NCBI GenBank assembly: GCA_026874595.1
Contig: CM049306.1
Coordinates: forward strand, 25,225,519-25,289,518
Direction of reading: 5' to 3'
Origin: Sipunculus nudus
Taxonomy: Eukaryota > Annelida > Sipuncula > Golfingiida > Sipunculidae
DNA length: 64,000 bases
The notes under the pieces were generated by a model. That model was not told the origin of the DNA, searched no databases, and worked only from the letters and a program-made list of their open reading frames with translations. Position numbers and translations under genes: made by a program. Shown one piece after another: positions 24,147-39,100 of this stretch (position 1 is the first letter of the stretch; each line of letters starts with the position of its first letter).

Positions 24147-27100
24147 GTATCAAACTCGCATCAATTGACTTGCACCCTGCTTTATTACAGCCGATGTGAG
24201 ACAGCTCAGTTCAGTAGTGGGGAACACACACACTTCTGCAAACACTTTTTCTGTGTGAATGTTGCATATTGTTTAATTATTGGTACACAGGCTTAATTGT
24301 ACTTCAGCTTACATATACAGTAAAACCTCATTGTGTCGAAGTCGAAGGGACTGGTGAATTTACTTCGACACAACCGGAGTTCAAGACAACCGATATTAAT
24401 TATATTTAACCTCCTTCAGCCTTGATTATTATCGATAAATACTGCACATGTATAGGGCCTATATTATAAAGTCCTAAGAAATGTTTGCGTAAAAGAACAA
24501 CATAAAGTTTATAATGAATTTATTTATAAATGAATAAAAGCACTGAGTACCACCAAAAATAGAATTAGTTAAATAAAAAAGTGAAGCAGTAAAGCAGTAT
24601 AACGTGCTCTAAGGTAAATAAAGAGTCAGTCTGGAAGGTGTCATCTTCCTCCCTATATATATAAAGTAGGGCCAGATGTGTAAACCATCACGCCTAATGG
24701 GTGAGATCCTTGCCAGTATTAATTATGTTATTGGTCATCATGGCCGTAGGTATATTTGATGGACCATGGACAACTGTTATCCAAACATTTAAGAGGCATG
24801 ACCTCGAGTTGAGCGACATAGTGGTCAAGCTTGATGAGTACGGTAAGAGCCTTGCTGGTATTAATTACGTATAACTGGTCATCATGATTGACGGGCCGTA
24901 TACAACTGTTCAGTCGACATGACTCCGAGTTAAGCGATGGAAATACTACCTGGGGACCCACAAAACACCTCAACACATCAGGTTTTTCGACACATCTGAG
25001 TTCGACACAAAAGGAGTTAAATAAGTAAGGTTTTAACTGTTTTCTGCAGGGACTTAACATTCGACTACGACACATGCGGGAATTCGACTTAACCGAGTTC
25101 GACAAAACGAGGTTTCACTGTATTACATAAGGGCAGTGTTTTATTTTGAGCCTTTGTTTGCTGGTTTGTATAACATGTCAGTTATACTGCAATAAAAAAC
25201 AAAACTCCAGGATAAAGGGATCAATGTCTGTTAAGCATAATGCCCAGAGACACTATAAGTGCGGAACAGTCTAAACATGCAATACTATGGCCAGGTACAT
25301 TGGTACAACATAAGATGTCCATTGGTGACTGCAAACACGAATCTGTCTCTATATAATAAGAGAACTTAGATTTCACCATTTCAGTACTTTTGTATACAGT
25401 GAACTCTCTCCAGAAAATGGAATAACTAAAGTAAATGAACAGACTGGTGTATAACATTTTGGTAAATGAAACTATCTCCTCAGCTTTACTTCAGCCATAT
25501 TTTTGGCCACAGAAACCCGTATTAAAAAATCATGTAGCCTGCTCCAATTTGCTAAGTTTTCTTACCCACTCCACCCCATCTTGCAGAATCATGAAAAATG
25601 AAAGTGTTTTTATGTGGAAACCCTGTAATATATCTAAAATATTTGGTTTAAGCTGTTGTTATTTAGTGTAATATGTTGTTATGTTTACAGAATCTGCCTC
25701 CAGGAACACAGCCATGTAGAACAATAAATATGCACTGTGTGTCGCTGGTAAGTACTCTCCTCCTTAGTATGTTGATCAAGTTGTTCAGTTGTTTGTAAAG
25801 TGTGTAATGTATACCCTCATGTTGTCAAGATCAGAGTGTTCTGATCTCTTCTAAGTGAAATAAGCAAGTAAGTAACAAAAGTCAAGTGGTTGAGTAGACA
25901 TGATTGGTTTGGAAGAAGATTGATTTATCATGTTGTATTATGCAAAACCTCCTGAGCTGTACCAGTATATATGTCCGTATATATTTCCCTAAGAGCAATA
26001 AATAGTAAGAAAATGACAGATTAATCATTAGACCCTGTTAAGAGTAACTCCTCTTTTCCTGTAACAGTTAATCAGTTTGAAATCTTTGGACCCTGTTAAG
26101 AGTAACTCCACTTTTCCTGTAACAGTTAATCAGTTTGAAATCTTTAGTAACATGAGCCAGGTCTACTTGGAAGGCTGTTCTTATCGAGGATTTATTTCCT
26201 TGAAATGTTTAACTTGCCAAAATATCTTCACTACAAAAAAAGTGTTTCCTACAGGGTCAGTATGATATAGGATAACATACAGCTGTATGGCTCACTACAT
26301 AAAACTCTTTGGTATCCACCTTGCACAGTTGGTACTCTGGCAAGATATTACCACATATAGCTAACAAGTTTTGTAAATGTATGTCTTGATTACCATGTGT
26401 CTCCCTGATATAAATAAAATATGGTTTTCTGTGTTACATCTGTAAAAAGATGTTGTAGGCATTTATTATTATCGTCAGTTGGGTCAGACTTTTAGATAAA
26501 AAAAAAATAATTTTATTTCATCAGCTGTTGAGTATGTTGACTGTTAAATTTGGGAGGAAATGTATGATATTTTTGTTCAGTAAAATTTCAGATTCCTATA
26601 CAGGCTTTGTATTGCAGATAAATAATTTTATGATAATCCAATTTGTTTTATAATAAATGTAACATAAATGGGAGGTGTTTGGTTTTTCATGTGCCACAGC
26701 TAATGTTATCTTTTATTATGAATATTGCAGGTCACAGATGCTACTAAAACTAAGCCTAAGATACAGCATTGCTTTTGTAAGTAATTTCTTTCACCTATGA
26801 TTAATTTTAAAGCTATGATAAACTAAGTAGAAAGCATATATTGTTCAGTCATTTTTATGGAATAGACAGTATAGAATCCAGAAATGTATATTTAAATATT
26901 AAAATACCCTGGATTAGCATAAAGAATGAAATTTCTGTTCATGTTATATTCATGTAAATATTGCTTCCTCATATTTTGATACCTCGTATTTTGGTGCCTT
27001 CTTCTTTTGTAAATAGCTACACACCCACTTGATGGTTTGTTCATAAAAGATAAATATTTCTTTTCCTTACCAAAAAAAAATATCTCTTGTTAACAATATA

Positions 27101-30100
27101 TTTTTGTTGGTGGATATGTATAATTAATATCCAGCATTTGTTTTTGCCCAGTGCTCACAATCTGTAACTGGTAGTTACTGTCACCAAAAATGCCAAGGGA
27201 GTTTTCCTCAGTAGAGCACTTACCTCCGCCAGTGTAAACAATCCAACTGGATCGGTGCCAAAATTTAATGAAGTCTTCTCTAGGCCATGCCCTGCTTCTC
27301 CACCAAGTATTGTTGATATCTTTCAGCAGTTTTTGCATAATCTGGTGATCCTGATGGGTTTGGGTTCTCTGAGTCTCTATGATGGAGAGTGTTCAGATTC
27401 AAGTTAAACCATATGTAGGGAAATTGAGATATTTAAAATCAAATATGTTGTATGACTTGAAATCCCAACTATACTTATTTTAGCTGTGTTAACCCAGTTA
27501 TTCATATAGCCTATATAACTTTACCCATATGCTGCCTGTGCAGTCACTGTATTGTAAAGGTATATGGATAATCTGTGCCCGTGTCTGTATTCGAACCCAT
27601 ACCTATCCATGTCCAGACTGCAGAAGTGGAAACACAATGCAGTGGAATATTAATATATGTTTTTATCCTGTCTGTATTTGTTGATTGTGTCATCCATGCT
27701 TGTTGTGCCAAGTCTGTTATATGACTACTCACATTGACTAACTTGTCTGTTGTAAGACTACTCACATTGACTGTCTGACTTGTCTGTTGTATGACTACTC
27801 ACATTGATTGACTTGTCTGTTGTAAGACTACTCACATTGACTGTCTGACTTGACTGTTGTATGACTACTCACATTGACTGTCTGACTTGTCTGTTGTATG
27901 ACTACTCACATTGACTGTCTGACTTGTTTGTTGTATGACTTCTCACTTTGACTGTCTGACTTGTGTGTTGTATGACTACTCACATTGACTGTCTGACCTG
28001 TCTGTTGTATGACTACTCACATTGACTGTCTGACTTTTGTGATAGGTATGACGGTCAGTGGGAAGAAGTTGTATTTTGCTGCACGCAGTAATGAGGATCA
28101 GAGGGAATGGATGTCAACATTACAGAATGCCTGCAGGATCATGGTAAGAACCCTAGACAGTAATATGGTCAAGTCTACACTATCCATGTTTGAGTGCAAG
28201 TCCAGGTAAAAGCTGGTCAAAGTCTGAGTACTTGAGCTTCCAGTTCAGGTCCACCATTTTTGAGTCCAAGTCGTTTTAAAATTGAAAACTGGTTTTAAAA
28301 CAAAATTGTACAATTGATTTTTAAAGATACAAGTTAATTTATAAAATTTTAGTTATTTTTTAGTAGTCCATATGCAGGATGACTGACCTTTAATTTCTTT
28401 TTAAAAAGGTTTTGTTACAGTCATATTTTTAAGTTTTGTAAACCTAAACATATAATGCCAGGTCATTTTTAAGGAAACTCAACATCAGGCTAGGGGCAAG
28501 TCCATGATCTTGAAAAATAGTCTTTCAAATACAGATCCAGTTTATTATCAGAGAAGGTTTATACCTTTTACAAATGCCATTGGAGAGGTTCACATTAGGC
28601 CAGTAGTCCTTGTTTAGTATTTAATATCCCATGAATAGATCTGTACATGTCATGTTGACAATTGTTTATGGATTATATGATCAAAATTTTAGTAAAGTAA
28701 GCAATGGTGCTTACAGACAAACCAATGAAGTAACAAGCCTACCAACCAATGATGATTAAACCATTTTACCTCAGGGGGTATAATCAATTATTCTTATAAT
28801 TATTCTTACAATATTATTTTTTATTCCATAGCTGTCATACTAGGAACTTGTCAAATAAAGGTATATGTATACAGCCATTGAGCAACACACAAATTGCGGA
28901 AATTTCCGTGTATGATACTTATTCAACTTGCACATGCAGCAAGTATTAACATACAACTGACATATATCTGTGATCATAGATTATGTAGATTTCCAGCTTA
29001 ACTAGGATCTTTTAAAACGAGCTATGTGAAGTATATTTCTACCGAAGGGATGGTTATTCAGATCACTTGGCAAAAATTTGACATATTTAACGTACAAATA
29101 TCAAGTAAAATTGGCATTTTTACAAAGGAAAATGATTTATCTCAAGTTATATGCAAAGTTATGTTGTGAATGATAACATCCTGCATGTATATAAATAACT
29201 AATTTCATGCAGAGATAACAAATATAGAAAGGCTAGATTCACTAAGGAAATATTTAGGTAATGGTTGTACAATGATTCACACAATGAGACCTACTTCAAT
29301 TTCAGTACACCAGATGATCATTTTGTTCCTTTGAATATACTGTTCTTATGTTCTTTACATATATTATAACTAATACCACTGAAAAATAAATATGTTTAAA
29401 TAATATAATAAAATTGATTAATATAATTATTATCATATTATACTACTACTAATAATAATTGTATCCTCCAAAACAGAGATACTGTGTTTTCACATGGGTT
29501 CTGCCACAGTTGCTGCAGCTTTTGTTTCCAGAAACTCCTGTGACCCTTGAACCAATCTTTCTGAAACACAGCATAATTTTTGGGTCACATTTGGACTGGT
29601 GCCTAACAAAGATTGGTGGCAATATCTTTAATTGTATTTGCGTGGCATCCATCCAGCATTTGCTTTGGACAAAAATCACTCATATCTATAGAGTGGGTCA
29701 ATATCTTGGTCTGAAATTTGGGTTGTCCATCCATCATTGGGAGTTTTCTCATAGACCAGACAGGTGGCACCACCTACCTTCCCCTTTTCATAATATACAT
29801 TGATGCCCTTTTCTTAGGGGGTGGTTTGCTGTATTGGCCTGGAATTGTGCATGTCCATAGATCTTAGATACCTCCATCTTGTATGCAAGACTGGTGACGC
29901 AATATGCAGTTCTTTTTGTTTGGCGTCCATCCATCTGTTTGCTTTTGTTGAAAATCACTGATATCTCAGGAGTAGATGGATGAATCAGCATGAAATTTTG
30001 CATGTTTATCCATCATGGATGGCTTTATTGTAGACCAGACAGGTGGCACCACCTGCAATCATGTATTTGTAGAATATGTTCATGCATTTATCTCAGAACT

Positions 30101-33100
30101 GGTTTAATGTATTGATCAGCCTTAAATTTCACCTGATTTTAGATACCTCAATCTTGTACACAAGCCAGATGGCACCACCAACAATCATTTTCATAAAGTG
30201 TAGATCCTTCATAGACCAGACAGTTGGCATGTCCATAGATCTTTGAATGGTTATCTTGATACAAGACTGCTTTGGCCACCTACAGTCAATTTCATCTTGC
30301 ATCCATCTGAAGATCTGTTTTTGATGAAAAATGCAAATATATGAGGAGTTAAATTAACATCTCTGATGTCACAAATATGGAGTCATGTCATTTCAGGACC
30401 ATTCAGTGCCTTTCTTTACCCATTACCTATGATTTTATGGATACCTGTTGTCGCTTGTCCTTTGCCGATTTTCTAGTTATTATTGTATCCCCAGACAAAG
30501 TAAGGGGATACTATGTTTTCATACCAGTCCCGCCGCCGCACGCCGCTGCCACATATACATCTTGTTGGCGCGATAACTCAAAAAATATTTCATGGATCTT
30601 TACCAAACTTGGTATATGTATAGATATAGGTGAGAGGACAACGCCTATTAAAAATGAGGTCATGACCTTGACTAGGAGAGTGTCCTTGACCTTGAATAGG
30701 TCCAATTTTGGGTAAAATCACACAAATTCTTAAATATCTCAAGAAATCTTGCATGGATTGATCCCAAAATCAATTTGATGGAAGATCATGGATAGGGTTG
30801 TCATGTTCCAGAAACTGGTGGCGCCACCTATTATTCTTTACTTGTTTTCGTGCCGTTTAATACCCCCAAAATTGCTACTTGACAGTACTGTGAGCATTAT
30901 AAGTCAAAAACTAATGGACAGATTTCTTTTATATTATGCATATACATAGATATGGGTTATGGAATGATGTTTATTGTATCTGCCAAAACAGAGTTTTGCG
31001 GATACTATGTTTTTAAGTCGGATGCCGCCGCTGCCGCCACCGCATAGGTGTCCGGGGAACTCCTCTGTAACCGCTGGGCGGAATTTTACGAAACCCGGGA
31101 TTATGTTCGGGTCACATGTGAACTGCTGCGTCCCGATTTTGTTTTGACCTCTGACCTTTCCTCTGTGCTCTGCGTCCATTTGTGCGTCTGTTTCCACACA
31201 TAAACCCACATATCTCGGGAACCGTTTGACCGATCAGGCTAAAAATTTTACACAAATGTAGCCCTTGGATAGCTTTATAACATACACTAAAAATGGTGGC
31301 GCCACCTGCAACCATTTGAACTATGTCCATCTGTTCATCTGCCTTGGGATAAAATCACTCATAACTCTGCATTGGTTGGACTTATCCACCTGAAATTCGG
31401 CATGCGTATACATCCTGGATAGCTTTTTTGATTTTGTGACAGGTGGCGCCACTTCATTCAAGTTTACGCTGCAGACATCCAAGCTCATATCTCGGGAACA
31501 GTTTGACCGATCAGGCTAAAAATTTCATACAAATGTAGCCCTTGGATAGCTTTATAAAATACACTTAAAATGGTGGCGTCACCTGCAACCATTTTTGCAC
31601 AGCGTCCGTCTGTTTGTCTGCCGTGGGATAAAATCACTCATATCTCGGCAGTGGTTTGACATATCCACCTAAAATTTTGCAGGTTTATACATCCTGGATA
31701 GCTTTCTCGATTTTGTGACAGGTGGCGCCACCTACATTCACGTTTACCCTGCAGACATCCAAGCTCATATCTTGGGAACTGTTTGACCGATCAGGCTAAA
31801 AATTTTATATAAATGTAGCCCTTGGATAGCTTTATAACATACACTAAAAATGGTGGTGACACCTGCAACCATTTTTGCACAGCCTCCGTCTGTTTGTCTG
31901 CCGTGGGATAAAATTACTCTTATGTCTGTAGTGGTTTGACATAACTACCTAAAATCTTGCAGGTTTATACATCCTGGACAGCTTTCTGGATTTTTTATGA
32001 CAGGTGGCGCCACCTACATTTATGTGACAGCTTTCTGCATTTGTGTTAGGTGGCGCAACCTACATTTACATTTTGGCTGCAGACATCCATGCTTATATGC
32101 AACACACCTCACTCTATTTCCTCTTGCCACTCAATCCATGCTTCACTTCACCCGTTCCACTCTGATTTCGGCAGATACACGTAGTCGCTTGTCGACTACC
32201 CGTATTCTAGTTTAAATTGGGGTCATGACCTTTTCTATGAGAGTGGCCTTGACCTTGAATATTGCCAGATATGGTAAAAATCACACAAAATCATTTATTT
32301 CTCAATAAGGGATGCATGGATTGGTCCAAAAATCAACTTGACCGAAGATCTTGGATAGTAATGTCATGTACCGGAAACAGTTGGCGCCACCTGTTATTCT
32401 TTTACTTGTTTTCGTGCTGGTTAATACCCCCATCATTGCCACTTAACAGTACTGTGAGCATTATAAGTCAAAAACTAATGGACAGATTTCTTTCATATTA
32501 TGCATATACATAGACATGGGTTATGGGATGATGTATATATATATTGGGGTCATGACCTTTCCTATTAGAGTGGCCTTGACCTTGAATATTGCCATATATG
32601 GTGAAAATTACACTAAATCATTAATATCTCAATAAGGGATGCATGAATTGGTCCAAAAATCAACTTGACTGAAGATCTTGGATAGTATTGTCATGTTCCA
32701 GAAACAGGTGGCACCACCTGTTATTTATTTTACTTGTTTTTGTGTCGTTTAAGACCCCATCATTGCCACTTAACAGTACTGTAAGTCAAAAACTAATGGA
32801 CAGATTTCTTTTCATATTATGTATATACATAGATATGGGTTATGAGATGATGTTTATTTAAATTGGGGTCATGACCTTTTCTATGAGAGTGACCTTTTCT
32901 ATGAGTGTGGTCTGATATTAATTGTTGCTGAAGATGGGGGGCCTATTCTTAAAGGGGGGGGGGGGATTAATTGTCATGGGATACTATGGCACCTGCGGTG
33001 CCAAGAAATGTCTAGTTATTATTGCATTCATCCCCATTCATGTGTGTGTTTATTTACAACGTAACTCATGCAATCATGAACAGAATCTCATGAAATTTTT

Positions 33101-36100
33101 TGACATTTTGGGAATGGGCAAAAAGAAAAAATCTATTAGATTTTGGTGTGGATCAGGGATAATGGTCCGGCTTCCAGAACATCATCATGGAATATTCACA
33201 AATGTACAGTCACTTATGCAAAATATGTTCCTGTTAATATGGGCTGAAGAAGTGAATGCAAACACATGGGGAGGCATGCATTCCATAGAATGCAAATTTC
33301 TAGTTATAATTATTATTAATATTATTATTATTAAAGATGGCCATGGAGCTGCTTTTTTTCATCACTTTAATTATATTTTATTTTTTAAATCCTGGTGCTT
33401 TCTTTGCTGTCTTTTTTTGTTTACAATCAGCCTTTAGCCCTGTGCTGTATTTCTAACTAGGTCCTGATACCAGCATCGGGTTAGTGCTGCTTACAGATTT
33501 ACACTCTAGTACACTACAGATGCTCTCTATAATTGGGTGTTTTATACTATGGCAACACTCGCCACTAAAATATGCTGGTATGATCATGGATAAATAGGTA
33601 TAATTATCTTAAATACCCAGATGCCTGTGCACTGATTTAAAGGACTAATAAATGCCAAATGGGACAAATCTGAGTGCAAATAAGAGCATGATACTGGCAT
33701 GAGAGATGCAATGGTTGTGTAACAAATTTGAATTCCCAGGCTGCAAGATACCATTTAAACCAGGCTGCAGCACTTGTTTTAATTTCTTAATAAAACCTGA
33801 AACTTGTGGCTTGCTCTCAGCAGGCCTAGGTTTGAATGCAAAATGAACATATATATATTTGCATTTATAAATGTTACATTTGATTTAAATGAAGAGCTGG
33901 AAACATTTGATTTTCAAATACACATGCAGTCCAGAAGTGCTTTCCCAGGGTGTATAAGATTTTATTTGATGATTAGAGAGTCTGATATTCAGACAATATT
34001 AATGGTTATGTTGTATCCAGGCATTGATGTCTTCATGATGCTATCAAAATTGCTCAGTGCTTTAGTTGTAATTAATTTTTAATGATATTTTCTATCTAGA
34101 TAAACATTAACAGTCCTTAATGGAATATTTTCTGTGCAAAGAAGATTAAAAATAAGCTAAATAATATTTTTAAATGTTGTACAAGTTATGAAAGTTGAAT
34201 TTATTGACAGTCACATTTATTCTTGTCAGAGCCATCAATAATCATATTTATACTTGTATGAGCCATCAATACTTATATTTTTACTCGTAAGAGTCATCAA
34301 TATAATCATATTTATACTTATCAGATCCATTGATAATCATATTTATACTGATCGACATATTGTGCTGGCCCTATTTTGTACCATATTTTATTCAAAATTT
34401 GTAGTGACAATCACATTCAAATACATTTAAATTAAAATTCATCATAAATAAATGTGACTGCTGCCCTATATTTCTCTCTTATTACTGAACTGCAGTACAA
34501 TACTGTGGTTGCCTTTTTTTCGCGAGGGTTTTATTTTCACGATATTCACAAATGGGATATAATCGCAAATATGAAACTCTCGGGAATAAGCTGCCCTTTT
34601 ATCAGTGATGCACAATAGGGTATGATGCATCTGCACAAAATGATATGTTATCACAGCTCTAAAAACATGGTCTATTAATCAACAACATAATCGGTGGATG
34701 GTTTATTGGAACGCAAAACGCAATAATAATTGTCAAAACATCGACCATGATACAGGTCATAATACAATTACTATAATGGTTATGAGTGACGTATTGTGGG
34801 ATTTATTTTCATTTTATAAAAAATGTTAATATTATTGTATTTCGATTTCATAGATTCTGGCATAAACTCGAAAATGAAACTCTTGCAAAACTTTCAAAAT
34901 GAAGAAATCGCGAAATTTCAGCCTCGTGAATAAGAAGCCAACCACAGTATATGATCATACCTGTGCTGATTGTCTTGCTGCTGGCTTAGTCACTGTCGGT
35001 GTTCTCTATGTACCCATGTGCTCATTAACTCCTGATTACACAGGATTCAGCTACCTTCATAGTTTGTTCAAGCAAGGGGCATATTTTGGGTCATACATAA
35101 CATAAACAGTGAATTGATAACCTTGGTTGAGCCATACGTTGGTTTTGTTCTGAAATAAGTTTTAAGTTTGACAGACTGTAAAAATAGGTGTAATGTGTAC
35201 ACCTGTAAGGTTGTGAGCTAGCTAAAGTCAGTAGTGTTGGCCATGCTTTTTGTAGTGAGCAGCTAGCCACTCTCAGTAAAGTGTTGGCCATGCTTGTGTA
35301 GTGAGAAGTTTGTGAGCAGCTTGCTACTGTCAGTAAAGTGCTGGCCATACTAGTGTAGTGAGAAATTTGGAGCAGTTAGCCACTGTCAGTAAAGTGTAGG
35401 CCATGCTTGTGTAGTGAGAAGGTTGTGAGCAGATAACCACTGTCAGTAAAGTGTTGGCCATGCTTGTGTAGTGAGAAGGTTGTGAGCAGATAACCACTGT
35501 CAGTAAAGTGTTTGTCATGCCTGTGTAGTGAGAATGTTGTGAGCAGATAGGCACTGTCAGTAAAGTGTTGGCCATGCCTGTGTAGTGAGAATGTTGTGAG
35601 CAGATAGCCACTGTCAGTAAAGTGTTGGCCATGCTTGTGTAGTGAGAAGGTTGTGAGCAGATAGCCACTGTCAGTAAAGTGTTGGCCATGCCTGTGTTGT
35701 GAGAAGGTTGTGAGCAGATAGCCACTGTCAGTAAAGTGTAGGCCATGCCTGTGTAGTGAGAATGTTGTGAGCAGATAGCCACTGTCAGTAAAGTGTTGGC
35801 CATGCCTGTGTAGTGAGAATGTTGTGAGCAGATAGCCACTGTCAGTAAAGTGTTGGCCATGCCTGTGTAGTGAGAAGGTTGTGAGCAGATAGCCACTGTC
35901 AGTAAAGTGTTGGCCATGCCTGTGTAGTGAGAATGTTGTGAGCAGATAGCCACTGTCAGTAAAGTGTTGGCCATGCCTGTGTAGTGAGAAGGTTGTGAGC
36001 AGATAGCCACTGTCAGTAAAGTGTTGGCCATGCCTGTGTAGTGAGAATGTTGTGAGCAGATAGCCACTGTCAGTAAAGTGTTGGCCATGCTTGTGTAGTG

Positions 36101-39100
36101 AGAAGGTTGTGAGCAGATAGCCACTGTCAGTAAAGTGTAGGCCATGCCTGTGTAGTGAGAATGTTGTGAGCAGATAGCCACTGTCAGTAAAGTGTTGGCC
36201 ATGCCTGTGTAGTGAGAATGTTGTGAGCAGATAGTCACTGTCAGTAAAGTGTTGGCCATGCCTGTGTAGTGAGAAGGTTGTGAGCAGATAGCCACTGTCA
36301 GTAAAGTGTTGGCCATGCCTGTGTAGTGAGAATGTTGTGAGCAAATATCCACTGTCAGTAAAGTGTTGGCCATGCCTGTGTAGTGAGAAGGTTGTGAGCA
36401 GATAGCCACTGTCAGTAAAGTGTTGGCCATGCCTGTGTAGTGAGAATGTTGTGAGCAGATAGCCACTGTCAGTAAAGTGTAGGCCATGCCTGTGTAGTGA
36501 GAATGTTGTGAGCAGATAGCCACTGTCAGTAAAGTGTAGGCCATGCTTGTGTAGTGAGAATGTTGTGAGCAGTTAACCACTGTCAGTAAAGTGTAGGCCA
36601 TGCTTGTGTAGTGAGAATGTTGTGAGCAGATAGCCACTGTCAGTAAAGTGTAGGCCATGCCTGTGTAGTGAGAATGTTGTGAGCAGTTAACCACTGTCAG
36701 TAAAGTGTAGGCCATGCTTGTGTAGTGAGAATGTTGTGAGCAGATAGCCACTGTCAGTAAAGTGTAGGCCATGCCTGTGTAGTGAGAATGTTGTGAGCAG
36801 TTAACCACTGTCAGTAAAGTGTAGGCCATGCTTGTGTGGTGAGAATGTTGTGAGCAGATAGCCACTGTCAGTAAAGTGTTGGCCATGCCTGTGTAGTGAG
36901 AATGTTGTGAGCAGATAGCCACTGTCAGTAAAGTGTTGGCCATGCCTGTGTAGTGAGAATGTTGTGAGCAGTTAACCACTGTCAGTAAAGTGTAGGCCAT
37001 GCCTGTGTAGTGAGAATGTTGTGAGCAGATAGCCACTGTCAGTAAAGTGTAGGCCATGCCTGTGTAGTGAGAATGTTGTGAGCAGTTAACCACTGTCAGT
37101 AAAGTGTTGGCCATGCCTGTGTAGTGAGAATGTTGTGAGCAGATAGCCACTGTCAGTAAAGTGTAGGCCATGCTTGTGTAGTGAGAATGTTGTGAGCAGA
37201 TAGCCACTGTCAGTAAAGTGTTGGCCATGCCTGTGTAGTGAGAATGTTGTGAGCAGTTAACCACTGTCAGTAAAGTGTAGGCCATGCCTGTGTAGTGAGA
37301 ATGTTGTGAGCAGATAGCCACTGTCAGTAAAGTGTAGGCCATGCTTGTGTAGTGAGAATGTTGTGAGCAGATAGCCACTGTCAGTAAAGTGTTGGCCATG
37401 CCTGTGTAGTGAGAATGTTGTGAGCAGTTAACCACTGTCAGTAAAGTGTAGGCCATGCCTGTGTAGTGAGAATGTTGTGAGCAGATAGCCACTGTCAGTA
37501 AAGTGTAGGCCATGCCTGTGTAGTGAGAATGTTGTGAGCAGTTAACCACTGTCAGTAAAGTGTAGGCCATGCCTGTGTAGTGAGAATGTTGTGAGCAGAT
37601 AGCAACTGTCAGTAAAGTGTAGGCCATGCTTGTGAAGTGAGAATGTTGTGAGCAGATAGCCACTGTCAGTAAAGTGTTGGCCATGCCTGTGTAGTGAGAA
37701 TGTTGTGAGCAGTTAACCACTGTCAGTAAAGTGTAGGCCATGCCTGTGTAGTGAGAATGTTGTGAGCAGATAGCCACTGTCAGTAAAGTGTAGGCCATGC
37801 CTGTGTAGTGAGAATGTTGTGAGCAGATAGCCACTGTCAGTAAAGTGTAGGCCATGCCTGTGTAGTGAGAATGTTGTGAGCAGATAGCCACTGTCAGTAA
37901 AGTGTTGGCCATGCCTGTGTAGTGAGAATGTTGTGAGCAGATAGCCACTGTCAGTAAAGTGTTGGCCATGCCTGTGTAGTGAGAATGTTGTGAGCAGATA
38001 GCCACTGTCAGTAAAGTGTAGGCCATGCCTGTGTAGTGAGAATGTTGTGAGCAGATAGCCACATTCAGTAAAGTGTTGGCCATGCCTGTGTAGTGAGAAT
38101 GTTGTGAGCAGATAGCCACTGTCAGTAAAGTGTTGGCCATGCCTGTGTAGTGAGAATGTTGTGAGCAGTTAACCACTGTCAGTAAAGTGTAGGCCATGCC
38201 TGTGTAGTGAGAATGTTGTGAGCAGATAGCCACTGTCAGTAAAGTGTAGGCCATGCTTGTGTGGTGAGAATGTTGTGAGCAGATAGCCACTGTCAGTAAA
38301 GTGTAGGCCATGCTTGTGTGGTGAGAATGTTGTGAGCAGATAGCCACTGTCAGTAAAGTGTAGGCCATGCTTGTGTGGTGAGAATGTTGTGAGCAGATAG
38401 CCACTGTCAGTAAAGTGTAGGCCATGCTTGTGTGGTGAGAATGTTGTGAGCAGATAGCCACTGTCAGTAAAGTGTAGGCCATGCTTGTGAAGTGAGAATG
38501 TTGTGAGCAGATAGCCACTGTCAGTAAAGTGTTGGCCATGCCTGTGTAGTGAGAATGTTGTGAGCAGTTAACCACTGTCAGTAAAGTGTAGGCCATGCCT
38601 GTGTAGTGAGAATGTTGTGAGCAGATAGCCACTGTCAGTAAAGTGTAGGCCATGCCTGTGTAGTGAGAATGTTGTGAGCAGATAGCCACTGTCAGTAAAG
38701 TGTAGGCCATGCCTGTGTAGTGAGAATGTTGTGAGCAGATAGCCACTGTCAGTAAAGTGTTGGCCATGCCTGTGTAGTGAGAATGTTGTGAGCAGATAGC
38801 CACTGTCAGTAAAGTGTTGGCCATGCCTGTGTAGTGAGAATGTTGTGAGCAGATAGCCACTGTCAGTAAAGTGTAGGCCATGCCTGTGTAGTGAGAATGT
38901 TGTGAGCAGATAGCCACATTCAGTAAAGTGTTGGCCATGCCTGTGTAGTGAGAATGTTGTGAGCAGATAGCCACTGTCAGTAAAGTGTTGGCCATGCCTG
39001 TGTAGTGAGAATGTTGTGAGCAGTTAACCACTGTCAGTAAAGTGTAGGCCATGCCTGTGTAGTGAGAATGTTGTGAGCAGATAGCCACTGTCAGTAAAGT

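Noticed and set aside
24147-24296. Extension of the first PLEKHA exon as an open frame to 24296
   Set aside because: The added residues do not resemble a PH domain, and the GAG|GTATCA donor joins in phase to a family-matching exon 2.
24728-25105. 125-codon open frame in the pogo-like MITE as transposase
   Set aside because: No DDE or helix-turn-helix pattern is visible; it reads through the MITE's own TIR and internal duplication.
32922-33437. 171-codon open frame spanning the end of a Helentron-like element
   Set aside because: It crosses two element boundaries and low-complexity G, A and T runs, with no domain.
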